Part shown: piece after piece, positions 54,129 to 63,834 of the stretch
How positions within the stretch are numbered: the first letter of the stretch is position 1
How the letters are laid out: the number at the start of each line of letters is the position of its first letter
Origin: Granulicella sp. L56
GTDB lineage: Bacteria > Acidobacteriota > Terriglobia > Terriglobales > Acidobacteriaceae
Direction of reading: 5' to 3'
DNA length: 64,000 nt
NCBI RefSeq assembly: GCF_009765835.1
Contig: NZ_LMUS01000006.1
Coordinates: forward strand, 700,248 to 764,247
Made by a program: the position numbers and the translations under genes
Notes under the pieces: model-generated
What the model was told of the DNA's origin: nothing
What the model saw: only the letters and a program-made list of their open reading frames with translations
Database searches by the model: none

Positions 54129-55286
54129 CTACCCCAGCCCATCCAAAGCCTGCCCCAAATCCGCGACGATATCCTCCACGTCCTCGATCCCCACGCTGAT
54201 CCGCATCAGCCCATCGGTAATCCCCAGCCGAGCCCTGCCCTCCGCACCAACCGCCGCATGGGTCATGCTCGCCGGATGGCAGATCAGCGTCTCCACCCCA
54301 CCGAGGCTCTCCGCCAGATAGCCCAGCCGCAACGCCTTCGCGAAAGCGTTCGCCCGCTCCAGCGAACCCAGCTCCACCGAGATCATTGACCCAAATCCGC
54401 TCTGCTGCCGCTTCGCCAGCTCATGCTGCGGATGCTCCGCAAGCCCCGGATAGAACACCCGCTTCACCGCCCTGTGGCCCTTCAGGAAATCGGCGACAAC
54501 ACGTCCATTCGCATCGTGCTGCTTCATCCGCACCGCCAGCGTCTTCACTCCGCGCAGCAGCAGATAGCTTTCAAACGGCGACAGAATCCCGCCCGTACAC
54601 TTCTGCACAAACCGGAAGCGCTCCGCCTGCTCGGGCTTGGTGCAGACCAGAACACCGCCCAACCCATCCGAGTGCCCATTCAAAAACTTCGTCGTCGAAT
54701 GCATCACGATGTCCGCGCCCAGCGCGATAGGCTGCTGCAAGTAGGGCGATAAGAAAGTGTTATCGACGCTCAACTCCACCCCACGCGCATGGCAGATATC
54801 GGCCACCGCGCGAATGTCCGTAATCGCCATCATCGGGTTGGTCGGCGTCTCGATGTGCACCAGCTTGGTCGCCGGTGTAATCGCCGACGCCACATTCTCC
54901 GCCACGCTGCTGTCCACATAGGTAAAGGTGAGCCCATAGTTAGCCATCACCTTGTCGAAGAGCCGCGCTGTGCCGCCATAGACATTGTCCGAGCACACCA
55001 CATGGTCGCCCGCCTTCATCATGGTGCACATCGCCGTAATCGCAGCCATGCCGCTGGCAAACGCATGGGCGCTGGTCCCGCCTTCGAGCGAGCGCAGGCT
55101 CTCCTCCAGCGCATCGCGCGTCGGGTTCGTCAGCCGAGCATACTCATGCCCCTTGTTCTTGCCAATCTCTTCCTGCTGATAGGTCGAAGTCAGATAGATC
55201 GGCACATTCACCGCGCCCGTCAACTCATCCGGTTCCTGCCCATCATGGATCGCCCGCGTAGCAAATCCCAGCTTCTTCTCTGACAT
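54129..55286 (-). CDS. Trans-sulfuration PLP enzyme (cystathionine gamma-synthase/lyase family)
   Basis: 385 residues of the Cys/Met metabolism PLP family. Conserved parts: YARLTNPTRDALEESLRSLEGG, seen as ARLTNPTRDALEESLRSLEG, the substrate-binding tyrosine YGGTARLF, the PLP lysine in HSTTKFLNGHSDGLGG, and SLGGVETLICHPASMTH near the end. It could make cystathionine from homoserine ester, split cystathionine, or use sulfide directly. Because a cysteine-synthase-family gene lies 84 bases upstream on the same strand, sulfur assimilation or reverse trans-sulfuration is indicated. Confidence 0.88.
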   Translation of the reverse strand: MSEKKLGFATRAIHDGQEPDELTGAVNVPIYLTSTYQQEEIGKNKGHEYARLTNPTRDALEESLRSLEGGTSAHAFASGMAAITAMCTMMKAGDHVVCSDNVYGGTARLFDKVMANYGLTFTYVDSSVAENVASAITPATKLVHIETPTNPMMAITDIRAVADICHARGVELSVDNTFLSPYLQQPIALGADIVMHSTTKFLNGHSDGLGGVLVCTKPEQAERFRFVQKCTGGILSPFESYLLLRGVKTLAVRMKQHDANGRVVADFLKGHRAVKRVFYPGLAEHPQHELAKRQQSGFGSMISVELGSLERANAFAKALRLGYLAESLGGVETLICHPASMTHAAVGAEGRARLGITDGLMRISVGIEDVEDIVADLGQALDGLG

Positions 55287-55299
55287 ATTTCAACCCTCT

Positions 55300-55331
55300 G
55301 TCATTCTGAGCGCAGCGAAGAACCCCCGCAT
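55300..55331. repeat. 32-base extragenic repeat, copy 1
   Basis: Identical over 32 bases to 60067-60098, in the same orientation. Core: GTCATTCTGAGCGCAGCGAAGAA followed by CCCCCGCAT (quoted in two parts GTCATTCTGAGCGCAGCG and AAGAACCCCCGCAT). Located in the 84-base gap between the trans-sulfuration and cysteine-synthase genes, so it is within a probable operon. Confidence 0.8.
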
Positions 55332-55370
55332 CTTGCTCGTAGCGCCACGAAAATCTCCGTAGCAAACCCC

Positions 55371-56285
55371 TCACCCCAAAATCCCCTTCGACAGATACCT
55401 CTCCGCCGAATCCGGAATCACCGTCACCACTCGTTTCCCCGTACCCAGCTCCCGAGCCACCTCCACCGCCGCATACAGCATCGCCCCCGCACTCGACCCC
55501 GCGAAGACACCCTCCTCCGCAGCCAGCCGCTTCACCATCGCAAACGCATGATCATCCATTACCTTGATGATCCGGTCACACACGCTCCGGTCAAACGTCA
55601 CCGGCACAAACGCCACGCCGATCCCTTCGACCTTATGCGGTCCCGGCAAACCGCCCTGCAACACGCTGCCCTGCGTCTCCACCGCCACATTAATCCCCGA
55701 CGGACGATGCGCCTTCAGAAATCGAGCCACGCCGGTAAACGTCCCTGCCGACCCGATGCCCGAGACCCACGCATCGACACGGCCTTCCATCTGCTCCCAG
55801 ATCTCAACCGCCGTCGTCTGCTCATGAAAGTCCGGGTTCGCCGGATTCTCAAACTGCAACGCCGCAAACGCGCCTTCGGTCTCGGCCTCGTACTCCAGCG
55901 CCCGCCGAATCGCGCCAGCCATCCCTTCGGCCTCGGGAGTCCGCACCACCGTAGCTCCAAGCCCACGCATCAGGATGCACTTCTCCTCCGCAAATCCCTC
56001 CGGCACATACAGCATCACCCTGTAGCCGCGATTCACGCCGATCAGCGCCAGACCCACGCCGGTATTTCCTGCCGTCGCCTCCACAATCGTCGAACCCGGC
56101 CGCAGCACGCCACGCCGCTCGGCATCCAGAACAATCCCCAGCGCAGCCCTGTCCTTGATGCTGCCGCCCGGATTCAGAAACTCCAGCTTGGCCCAAATCT
56201 CCGCGCCGCCAGACGGGCTCAAATGCCCGAGCCGCACCATCGGCGTCTGCCCCACCAGATCGAGGATGCTCTCCGCAACCCGCAT
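55371..56285 (-). CDS. Cysteine synthase-family enzyme (CysK/CysM type)
   Basis: Fold-type II PLP enzyme making cysteine from O-acetylserine (or O-phosphoserine) and sulfide; cystathionine beta-synthase is a close relative. The PLP lysine is in NPGGSIKDRAALG near residue 40, the asparagine loop is EATAGNTGVGLAL, and the phosphate loop is GIGSAGTFTGVARF. The serine of GSSAGAMLYAAVEVA contacts the PLP ring. At 304 residues there is no CBS domain. The ATG at 56285 shares its A with the stop codon of the VWA gene upstream, so the two are translationally coupled. The product may serve cysteine or cystathionine synthesis. Confidence 0.9.
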   Translation of the reverse strand: MRVAESILDLVGQTPMVRLGHLSPSGGAEIWAKLEFLNPGGSIKDRAALGIVLDAERRGVLRPGSTIVEATAGNTGVGLALIGVNRGYRVMLYVPEGFAEEKCILMRGLGATVVRTPEAEGMAGAIRRALEYEAETEGAFAALQFENPANPDFHEQTTAVEIWEQMEGRVDAWVSGIGSAGTFTGVARFLKAHRPSGINVAVETQGSVLQGGLPGPHKVEGIGVAFVPVTFDRSVCDRIIKVMDDHAFAMVKRLAAEEGVFAGSSAGAMLYAAVEVARELGTGKRVVTVIPDSAERYLSKGILG

Positions 56286-57409
56286 CACTGCTGCCGCTTC
56301 CCCGGATCGGTCAGCCCTTTGTCCGTGGTGGTGTCAGCATTCGCCACCTTGGGGAAGTACCCAGCCCGCGTCCGCACTGACAGCCTGCTCATCCCTTTTT
56401 CCTTGGCCTCGACATGCACCTGCCTGTATCCGCCCAGCGTAGGCGACTTGGTCGAGTGATACGCAATCGTGTACTGCGTCCGAATGTCTTTAGCGACCTC
56501 GGCCGCAATCTCGTCCACATCCTGCACCGACTTGGGGAAATAAGCCACGCCGCCCGTCTCCTCCGACAGCGCCTCCAGCACCCTGCGCGCATGACGCGCC
56601 TCGCGCTTGTCCGTATCCTGCCCAAACAGCAGGCCGATGCTGTAGATCACCGGGCCGTCGATATCCTGAATCCTGCGGATCGTCTGCTCCAGCGTCGCCG
56701 TCGAGGCATTGTCTTCGCCATCGGTAATCACCAACAGCACCTGCTTGGGATGCTTCGCATTCTTGGACGTGTAATCTGCCGACGCCACCAGCGCATCATA
56801 GAGCGCCGTCCCGCCGCTGGACTTGATATAGTCCAGCCCCTTCTGCAGCTTATTGATGTCGCTGGTAAAGTCCTGGTCGATGAACGCCTCCCACGAAAAG
56901 TCCACCACGAACGCCTCATCCTCTGGATTCGACAACTTCACCAGATCCAGCGAGGCCTCTTCCACCGCCGCCCGCTTGTCATACATCGACCCCGAGCTAT
57001 CGATCAATATCCCCAGCGAGACCGGCAGGTCCTCGTGCCGGAATGACGAGATCGTCTGCGAAACTCCGTCCTCGTAGACATGAAAGGCGTCCTTGTCCAG
57101 CGTCTGGATCGAGCGCCCGCTGCCATCCACGACGGTAGCGTTCAGCCGCACCTCATACGCATTTTCACGGAGCGTATATCGTCCGCCGCCAGCCTTTTCA
57201 ATCGTCTGCTGCGGAAGCCCCTGCGCCTCTCCCGTCGCCGGAGCAGCCTGCGTCTCGGGGTCCGGCGACGCCACCGGATCGCGGTCCACCGTCAGCGATG
57301 GTTGTCCTGTAGCTGGCTGCTGCGCCCACGCGCCCACCGGCGCAGTCCCCACCATCAACATCCCCGCCGCCAACGCCAGCGGCCAAAACCGGTTACTCCG
57401 AAGGTGCAT
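56285..57409 (-). CDS. Secreted VWFA-related protein, second of a tandem pair
   Basis: 374 residues with a signal peptide (LALAAGMLMVGTAPVGAWAQ). After a linker rich in Ala, Pro and Gln there is a VWA domain from about 95 with the metal-ion adhesion site LIDSSGSMYDKRAAVEEA, here as LIDSSGSM, the threonine of GGTALYDAL and Asp of VLLVITDGEDNAS. This is the acidobacterial VWFA-related family (TIGR03436-like). The start lies 17 bases inside the end of the first VWA gene and the stop overlaps the ATG of the cysteine-synthase gene. Confidence 0.87.
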   Translation of the reverse strand: MHLRSNRFWPLALAAGMLMVGTAPVGAWAQQPATGQPSLTVDRDPVASPDPETQAAPATGEAQGLPQQTIEKAGGGRYTLRENAYEVRLNATVVDGSGRSIQTLDKDAFHVYEDGVSQTISSFRHEDLPVSLGILIDSSGSMYDKRAAVEEASLDLVKLSNPEDEAFVVDFSWEAFIDQDFTSDINKLQKGLDYIKSSGGTALYDALVASADYTSKNAKHPKQVLLVITDGEDNASTATLEQTIRRIQDIDGPVIYSIGLLFGQDTDKREARHARRVLEALSEETGGVAYFPKSVQDVDEIAAEVAKDIRTQYTIAYHSTKSPTLGGYRQVHVEAKEKGMSRLSVRTRAGYFPKVANADTTTDKGLTDPGKRQQ

Positions 57410-58454
57410 AGTACCCCTGGCGATTGTGCACCGTCAGCGGGGGAAGCCCGGGCGGTGGAAGCAATCGTACCTTCAATTTACGCCAGTTCCCATCCTGTTT
57501 CAGCCCCGACGGCGTATATCCGATGACATATTCGTTGCGCAGCTCCGCGCTGATCCGTGCGGCAATATCTCCCAGCTCCGACACATCGTTCACGCGAAAC
57601 ATCCGCCCGCCTGTGGCATCGCACATATCCGCCAGCAGCAGTGGCCCGGTCTGCTCCTCGGGAGTCGGCGCATACGCGTCGAAGATCCCGATCGAATAGA
57701 TCTGCACATCGCTCTCCCGCACTGCCCGGCGCAGCTCGCCCTCGGTATACCGGCTGCGGTTGTCGCCGCCGTCCGAGATAATCAGGAGCGCCTTGCGGTC
57801 GTACTTCGCCTCCTTCAGTTTGTCCACCGCCAGATAGACCGCGTCGATCAGCGCCGTCCGCTTCTCCGGCTTCAGCATCACCATCCGCGCCTCAACGTCG
57901 TCCACCTCCGACGTGTAGTCCACAATCACGGCCGGACGGTCGTTGAACCCCACCACAAAAAACTCGTCCTTCGGGTTCGACGTGCGTAGAAACTCCGTCA
58001 ACGCCTTCTGCGAACGCATGAACTTCGACGTCATGCTCCCACTCAAATCGAAGACCACCCCAATCGATACCGGCGCGTCGTCGGTCGAAAAGCTCTTGAT
58101 GGTCTGCCCTAGATTGTCGTCGAAGATCTGAAAGTTCTCCTTGTCCAGCCCCGTCACCAGCCGGTTCATCGGGTCGGTCACAGTCATCGGAACCAGCACC
58201 AGGTTCACGTCCACGCGAATCCGCGAATTTCGGTGCGAGGTAGCATGGGCCGCCACATTTCCCGCGCCCTCGAGCACCGGCTTCGCATCCTCCGGCGTCT
58301 TCTTCGGTGGAGGCGGAGCCTGCGTCTGCACCTGGTCCAGCGGGTTCTCCTGCGCCCGGGCCACACCGCCCCAGCCCATGGCGCACAGCATCAGAATCGA
58401 AACGGCAAGACCTCGCTTCAGCCAACAACCAAACGCATCGCCTGCACCCGGCAT
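57393..58454 (-). CDS. Secreted VWFA-related protein, first of a tandem pair
   Basis: 353 residues from ATG 58454, giving a normal signal peptide (KRGLAVSILMLCAMGWGGVARAQ, quoted as RGLAVSILMLCAMGWGG). The frame can be extended to GTG at 58523. The VWA metal site is VFDLSGSMTSKF, the threonine equivalent lies in RTALIDAVYLAV, and the last aspartate in LLIISDGGDNRS. A Pro/Lys-rich linker precedes the domain. It overlaps the next VWA gene by 17 bases. The pair shares the FxVxDNFxxxIxxFsxxxxPVSIG design (NFQIFDDNLGQTIKSF), which suggests a common extracytoplasmic binding role. Confidence 0.85.
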   Translation of the reverse strand: MPGAGDAFGCWLKRGLAVSILMLCAMGWGGVARAQENPLDQVQTQAPPPPKKTPEDAKPVLEGAGNVAAHATSHRNSRIRVDVNLVLVPMTVTDPMNRLVTGLDKENFQIFDDNLGQTIKSFSTDDAPVSIGVVFDLSGSMTSKFMRSQKALTEFLRTSNPKDEFFVVGFNDRPAVIVDYTSEVDDVEARMVMLKPEKRTALIDAVYLAVDKLKEAKYDRKALLIISDGGDNRSRYTEGELRRAVRESDVQIYSIGIFDAYAPTPEEQTGPLLLADMCDATGGRMFRVNDVSELGDIAARISAELRNEYVIGYTPSGLKQDGNWRKLKVRLLPPPGLPPLTVHNRQGYYAPSE

Positions 58455-58670
58455 ATCAGTACCCGTACCTTGCCTGAACCAGAGAAGGAATCTCCCACCA
58501 TACGCCTTCAGCCAATCGACCACGCACGCAACTTACGCCGATCTTCGGTCCCCTGTGTCACTGGACGAGAACCAGCCCGTTGCGGTTGCCTCAAACCGTC
58601 GCTGACGCCACCAATTCACACAACACCCGTACAATAACCTCATACCCCATCTCTGGAGAAAACAAAAAGC

Positions 58671-60008
<1,338 letters not shown>

Positions 60009-60022
60009 GCCAAACCCAAAGG

Positions 60023-60047
60023 CGCGGTCATCCCCCAGATGACCGCG
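60023..60047 (+). terminator. Hairpin after the DUF1015 gene
   Basis: CGCGGTCATC (60023-60032) and GATGACCGCG (60038-60047) are exact reverse complements with a five-base loop, 15 bases after the stop. No T-run follows, so termination is uncertain. Confidence 0.5.
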
Positions 60048-60066
60048 TCACCCCCTCAAAAAAGCC

Positions 60067-60098
60067 GTCATTCTGAGCGCAGCGAAGAACCCCCGCAT
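60067..60098. repeat. 32-base extragenic repeat, copy 2
   Basis: Identical to 55300-55331 in all 32 positions and in the same orientation. It lies 20 bases after the hairpin of the DUF1015 gene. The following stretch to 60272 shows nothing else I can name. Confidence 0.8.
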
Positions 60099-60272
60099 TT
60101 GCTTTTGCCGTTGTTTGTTCTTAAATGGGTAACGTTGGGGTTAAGACGCCGTTACGAAACTAGACTCTGAAGCAAGGAAGCTTTCCCCTCGCGTTGGGTT
60201 CCCAAGTGACGAGAAGAGCGTTTCTCGTTATCAATCGAAGCTCTCACGCTCGTCGTCCTATACTTGTGTGCA

Positions 60273-60956
60273 ATGAGGGAACGTCCCAGCTTCAAAGACA
60301 ATCTCACGGGCATCGTCACACGATCGCTTGCAGGGTTTACGCTTTCTTCCGCGCTCTGGCTCATGACCGTCATCTGGGGCGGCTTCGCCTTTCTCGGCTT
60401 CAGCCTCTGGCTGAGCGGCGAAGAAGATCTCTTCATCGCTCCGTGGTGGATGCGAATCATTCAGGGACTTTTCATCGTTGCCGTGATCGCTGTCTCCTAC
60501 CGCATCGCAAGACATCTGCCTACGACAACCAGCCGTTACACCGGCCGCCCATCAAGCACGTACACGATGCCCTACGTCGCTGCTGTGTTCTGCTTCCTCG
60601 TGAGTCATGGCCTCCTTTGGGGCGGCCTTCATCATCTGCATCCCGGACGCGAGATCACACTGCGCGGCACGGTCACTGCCTCCGGCATCCGCCACGGCAA
60701 GGCCTCGGGCGGACACGGTGACTGGGTCGACCTTCAGCTCCAGGGCCACCCTGGCATCACGCATCTTGAAACCAATGAGAGCTTCGCCATCTACAGCGAC
60801 AACGGCGCGCAGGACACCTATCAATGCTCGCTCAACGATACACGGCCAGGCGACACCCTCGACCTGCGTGGCAATCAGTCACAGTGGGGCTTCGCCGTTA
60901 CGCGCTTCATCCCCATCAATCAGCGTCTGCTTCAGGCCTGCAGCACAAGCCGTTAA
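60273..60956 (+). CDS. Hypothetical membrane protein
   Basis: Not recognised. 227 residues with three hydrophobic segments at about 22-45, 57-76 and 93-115, then an extracytoplasmic domain of about 110 residues rich in Gly, Asp and Thr. This domain contains one or two cysteines and the strand-like GREITLRGTVTASGIRHG, WVDLQLQGHPGIT and FAIYSDNGAQDTYQ. ATG at 60273 is preferred over GTG at 60264. Its end overlaps by four bases the end of the convergent hypothetical gene. Confidence 0.6.
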   Translation: MRERPSFKDNLTGIVTRSLAGFTLSSALWLMTVIWGGFAFLGFSLWLSGEEDLFIAPWWMRIIQGLFIVAVIAVSYRIARHLPTTTSRYTGRPSSTYTMPYVAAVFCFLVSHGLLWGGLHHLHPGREITLRGTVTASGIRHGKASGGHGDWVDLQLQGHPGITHLETNESFAIYSDNGAQDTYQCSLNDTRPGDTLDLRGNQSQWGFAVTRFIPINQRLLQACSTSR

Positions 60957-61432
60957 ATACGCTGTCCTGTGCGCGACTGCAGCTCCGCCAGAACCGCGCG
61001 CCGGTCGCTCGATGAAAGTTGCCCACCAAACAAGATCACCTCACCATCCCGCAGATGCAGCGCGATACTGTCCCCCAGCATCGTGCTGTGCTTCGACTCC
61101 ACACTGGCAATCGAGTGATACGGAATCTTCCGCGAGGGTGCCGCGGTCATTCGCGCGATCGCACCCGCGCGCGGTCCCATGGCGCTGGTATCCAGCAGTA
61201 ACAACTCGTCAGAGCCGAACGCCACTAGCACGGCACCACCAAAGTGCAGAAACGCTGCGCCAATCGCGAACATCGCTGCCGTGAATATCCACGGCCCGAT
61301 GGTCGTCGGAATCCAATGCTGGTCGATACCATAGCGGTCGACCCACGGCGCGAAACCCAGGACGGAGAATACGCACGCAATCCCCACGCGGCGCGCGGGT
61401 GCAATCCTGAACTCCTGTCGGCTGCTTCTCAT
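60953..61432 (-). CDS. Hypothetical membrane protein, PH-like domain
   Basis: Not recognised by name. 159 residues: a basic N terminus (RSSRQEFRIAPARRVG), two hydrophobic helices (about 17-32 and 45-70), and a C-terminal domain (about 75-155) with LVAFGSDELLLLD, KIPYHSIASVESK and ALHLRDGEVILFGGQL. That pattern is reminiscent of bacterial PH (YdbS-like) domains. The ATG at 61432 overlaps the stop of the upstream gene (ATGA), so both should be translated together. Confidence 0.6.
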   Translation of the reverse strand: MRSSRQEFRIAPARRVGIACVFSVLGFAPWVDRYGIDQHWIPTTIGPWIFTAAMFAIGAAFLHFGGAVLVAFGSDELLLLDTSAMGPRAGAIARMTAAPSRKIPYHSIASVESKHSTMLGDSIALHLRDGEVILFGGQLSSSDRRAVLAELQSRTGQRI

Positions 61433-62121
61433 CGCGCCCCGTGCTTCCGATATACGCCCGACAGGGTCACGCCCATGCCGCCGCACGGCGAGTTCGTATC
61501 CTCACGCACCCCATCGTCCACCAGCAGGAGCGCGCCGCTCCGACGCAGAGTCACACGACACTGTGCGTCGCCGTCATTGAAGAAAGTTGCTATCTTTTCG
61601 CCGCCTGCCTCAGCGATCTTGATTGGGCCTTGTGCGGCACCCGTCCGCACGTTCTCGGCGCTTACTGCGTAGGTCGCATCCGCATCCGCATACAAGCCAT
61701 CCTTGCTTGTACGGACGTGTATTGTCGATTTGCCATCCATTCTCACCCATGTGCCGGCCCAATCCTCTGTTGCTACAGTCCATGACGCAGAATGAAGCGC
61801 TTCCGTCTTCAACCATCCTGTCGTCTGCCGTCTTCCATTAAGAAAAGCAGCGCAAACAAATGTTCCCACCTGCTGTCCCGTTAGCACCACGTTCCCTTGC
61901 ACCAGGTACGCAGTCTTCCGGCAACGCTCGCCAGCTGTCGGACACTCCGGCGGCTCGCTGCCGTAGAACCAGGCCTTTGCCACCGACACGACTGCCTGCT
62001 TCGCCTGTGCAATATCACCGGGAAACAAATAGGCATCGCACTCCTGCGCGTGCAGCGGAGCGGCCCCTGCCATCGCACTCACGACGCAAACGATACACAA
62101 CCAGTTCCATTTTCCAAACAT
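61429..62121 (-). CDS. Hypothetical secreted protein
   Basis: Not recognised. 230 residues starting MFGKWNWLCIVCVVSAMAG with a signal peptide to about residue 27. The mature part has an early cysteine-rich portion (ECDAYLF, PECPTAGERC) and a C-terminal half of lysozyme-inhibitor or lipocalin-like beta strands (WAGTWVRMDGKSTIHV, YADADATYAV, CRVTLRRSGALLLVDD, GVTLSGVYRK). The C-terminal pattern of a short beta barrel ending in SGVYRK is seen in some small envelope inhibitors. Translationally coupled to the next gene by an ATGA overlap. Confidence 0.6.
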   Translation of the reverse strand: MFGKWNWLCIVCVVSAMAGAAPLHAQECDAYLFPGDIAQAKQAVVSVAKAWFYGSEPPECPTAGERCRKTAYLVQGNVVLTGQQVGTFVCAAFLNGRRQTTGWLKTEALHSASWTVATEDWAGTWVRMDGKSTIHVRTSKDGLYADADATYAVSAENVRTGAAQGPIKIAEAGGEKIATFFNDGDAQCRVTLRRSGALLLVDDGVREDTNSPCGGMGVTLSGVYRKHGAR

Positions 62122-62365
62122 GATTGTTGGATGCAAATGCCGCTTATGATGCCCCGATGCCGGGAGCAGTTCCTTGCTCACCTTACGTCACCTACGTCGG
62201 TCCTGAGAAGCCGGATTCTCTTCTCCGATTTGGTTCTGACAGCTGAATTGTGGAGTGCAAGTTTTGTAACAGGCTCGTTAAGCCTTCCTTTTCACATTTA
62301 CGAGGAATCAACACCTTCACCCCTCTGCCACAATCCCCCCAACCAATTACAATCAACCCAATCCA

Positions 62366-63115
62366 TTGACTCCCCCCCGGAAGCAATTCGCCGCCGCCAT
62401 CCTGCTCACCCTCAGCAGCTTCGCGTCGCTCGCCCAAACCCCTCAGCCAGTCCAGCCACCAGCCACCAAACCTCCGCTGACGGTCCCCTTCACACCAAAG
62501 CGCACCCTCATCCTCATCGACCCCGCCCACGGAGGGCCTGACACCGGAGCCCACCTCCCCAACGATCTCCTCGAAAAAGACATCACCCTCGCCTTCAACA
62601 ACCGCCTCCGCGCCCTGCTCTCCGCGAACAACTTCGCCGTCATCTCCACCCGCACCTCCGACCCAGCCGCCGCCTTCACCACCGACCAGCGCGCCGAGAT
62701 CGCCAATCACGACCACCCTGCCGTTTGCCTCACCCTTCACGCCACCAGCAGCGGCTCCGGCATCCACCTCTTCACCTCCACGCTCACTCCGCCCGAGCAC
62801 CCCACCCACATCCTCCACTGGAACACAGCACAAGCCGCCTCCGTCCCCGACAGCCGTCTCATCGCCAACCAGATCGGCGTCGCTCTGCTCCAGGCGAAGC
62901 TCCCCGTCATCCTCGGACAGGCCACCATCCCTCCGCTCGACAACCTCATCTGCCCTGCCATCGCCATCGAGCTGGCTCCGCTGCCTAACGGCACCGCCAC
63001 GCCCACCCCGGTCTCCAACGCCAACTACCAGCAGCAAGCCGCCGAAGCCATCGTCGCTGCCCTCACCCAATGGCGCACCGAAACCGCAGCCAATGCCGAC
63101 GGAGCCGCGCAATGA
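62366..63115 (+). CDS. Secreted N-acetylmuramoyl-L-alanine amidase (Amidase_3)
   Basis: Zinc enzyme that cuts the peptide stem from peptidoglycan. 249 residues from TTG with a short signal peptide (FAAAILLTLSSFASLAQ). The zinc ligands are His in ILIDPAHGGPDTGA, Glu in LPNDLLEKDITL and His in CLTLHATSSGSG. The catalytic Glu is in CPAIAIELAPLPN. The usual SIHANA box reads LTLHATS, with a reduced loop, so activity is likely but the protein is shorter than AmiC and has no AMIN domain. Its stop overlaps the start of the GerMN gene (ATGA). Confidence 0.85.
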   Translation: MTPPRKQFAAAILLTLSSFASLAQTPQPVQPPATKPPLTVPFTPKRTLILIDPAHGGPDTGAHLPNDLLEKDITLAFNNRLRALLSANNFAVISTRTSDPAAAFTTDQRAEIANHDHPAVCLTLHATSSGSGIHLFTSTLTPPEHPTHILHWNTAQAASVPDSRLIANQIGVALLQAKLPVILGQATIPPLDNLICPAIAIELAPLPNGTATPTPVSNANYQQQAAEAIVAALTQWRTETAANADGAAQ

Positions 63116-63834
63116 TCCCCCGCTACCAGCGCATCCTCTTCTGGAGCCTCATCGGCGGCATCTTCCTCATGGGCGCCTTCCTCATTCATGGCTGCCAGCA
63201 GGCGCACAAGCGCCTCACCGCGCTCAACGATGCCACCCCCATCGCCGCGCCCACCACCGCCAGCACCCAGGACGTCACCCTCTACCTCGCCAACGACGCC
63301 GACGGCTCCATCGCGCCCGACCAACAGCAGATCGCCCTGCCACAAGACCCTACCCTCCGCGCCCGCGCCCTGCTCGAACATCTGCTCGGCGAATATTCCC
63401 TCCCCACCTCCGCCCACGTCCTGCAGAGCGGCCCCGCCGTCGATGACGTCTTCTTCCTTCCCCTCCCTATCACCGCCCCCGCGCCCACCAATACCCTCAG
63501 CGCAACTACAGGCCTCCCCCAGCAGCAAAAAGCCGCTCCGGCCAATCCCGCAAAATCGACCGGCGAAATGGCCGTCGTCAATCTTCACGGCAGCTTCGTA
63601 GAGAACCACCCCTCCGGCATCGAAGTAGAAAACCTGACCCTGCTCTCGATCATCGGCACCCTCCACGCCGCCTTCCCAAAAATCACCGAGGTGCGCTTCC
63701 TGGTCGACGGCCAGGCCCACGATACCCTCGCCGGCCACGCCGACCTCAAGCGCTCCTACCCCGCCATCGACACCACAACCACCCCAACCCAGCCCGAAGC
63801 CGCACCCACCCCGCAGGAACCGAATCAGCCATGA
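63112..63834 (+). CDS. GerMN-domain membrane-anchored protein
   Basis: 240 residues. Basic N terminus and a membrane anchor at about 8-24 ([18 protein letters not shown]) followed by a Cys that may be lipid-modified (HGCQQA). The GerMN (sporulation/spore-germination) domain spans about 55-215: [11 protein letters not shown], then [15 protein letters not shown], and the closing [21 protein letters not shown] Pro/Thr/Gln-rich tail ends it. Such domains bind cell-wall structures in non-spore formers as well. Overlaps with the amidase before and murI after by ATGA show a coupled cell-wall operon. Confidence 0.85.
   Translation: MIPRYQRILFWSLIGGIFLMGAFLIHGCQQAHKRLTALNDATPIAAPTTASTQDVTLYLANDADGSIAPDQQQIALPQDPTLRARALLEHLLGEYSLPTSAHVLQSGPAVDDVFFLPLPITAPAPTNTLSATTGLPQQQKAAPANPAKSTGEMAVVNLHGSFVENHPSGIEVENLTLLSIIGTLHAAFPKITEVRFLVDGQAHDTLAGHADLKRSYPAIDTTTTPTQPEAAPTPQEPNQP

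Noticed and set aside
55287..55370. A SAM or other riboswitch before the trans-sulfuration gene
   Set aside because: The gap is only 84 bases and half of it is the 32-base interspersed repeat; no SAM-riboswitch core was visible.
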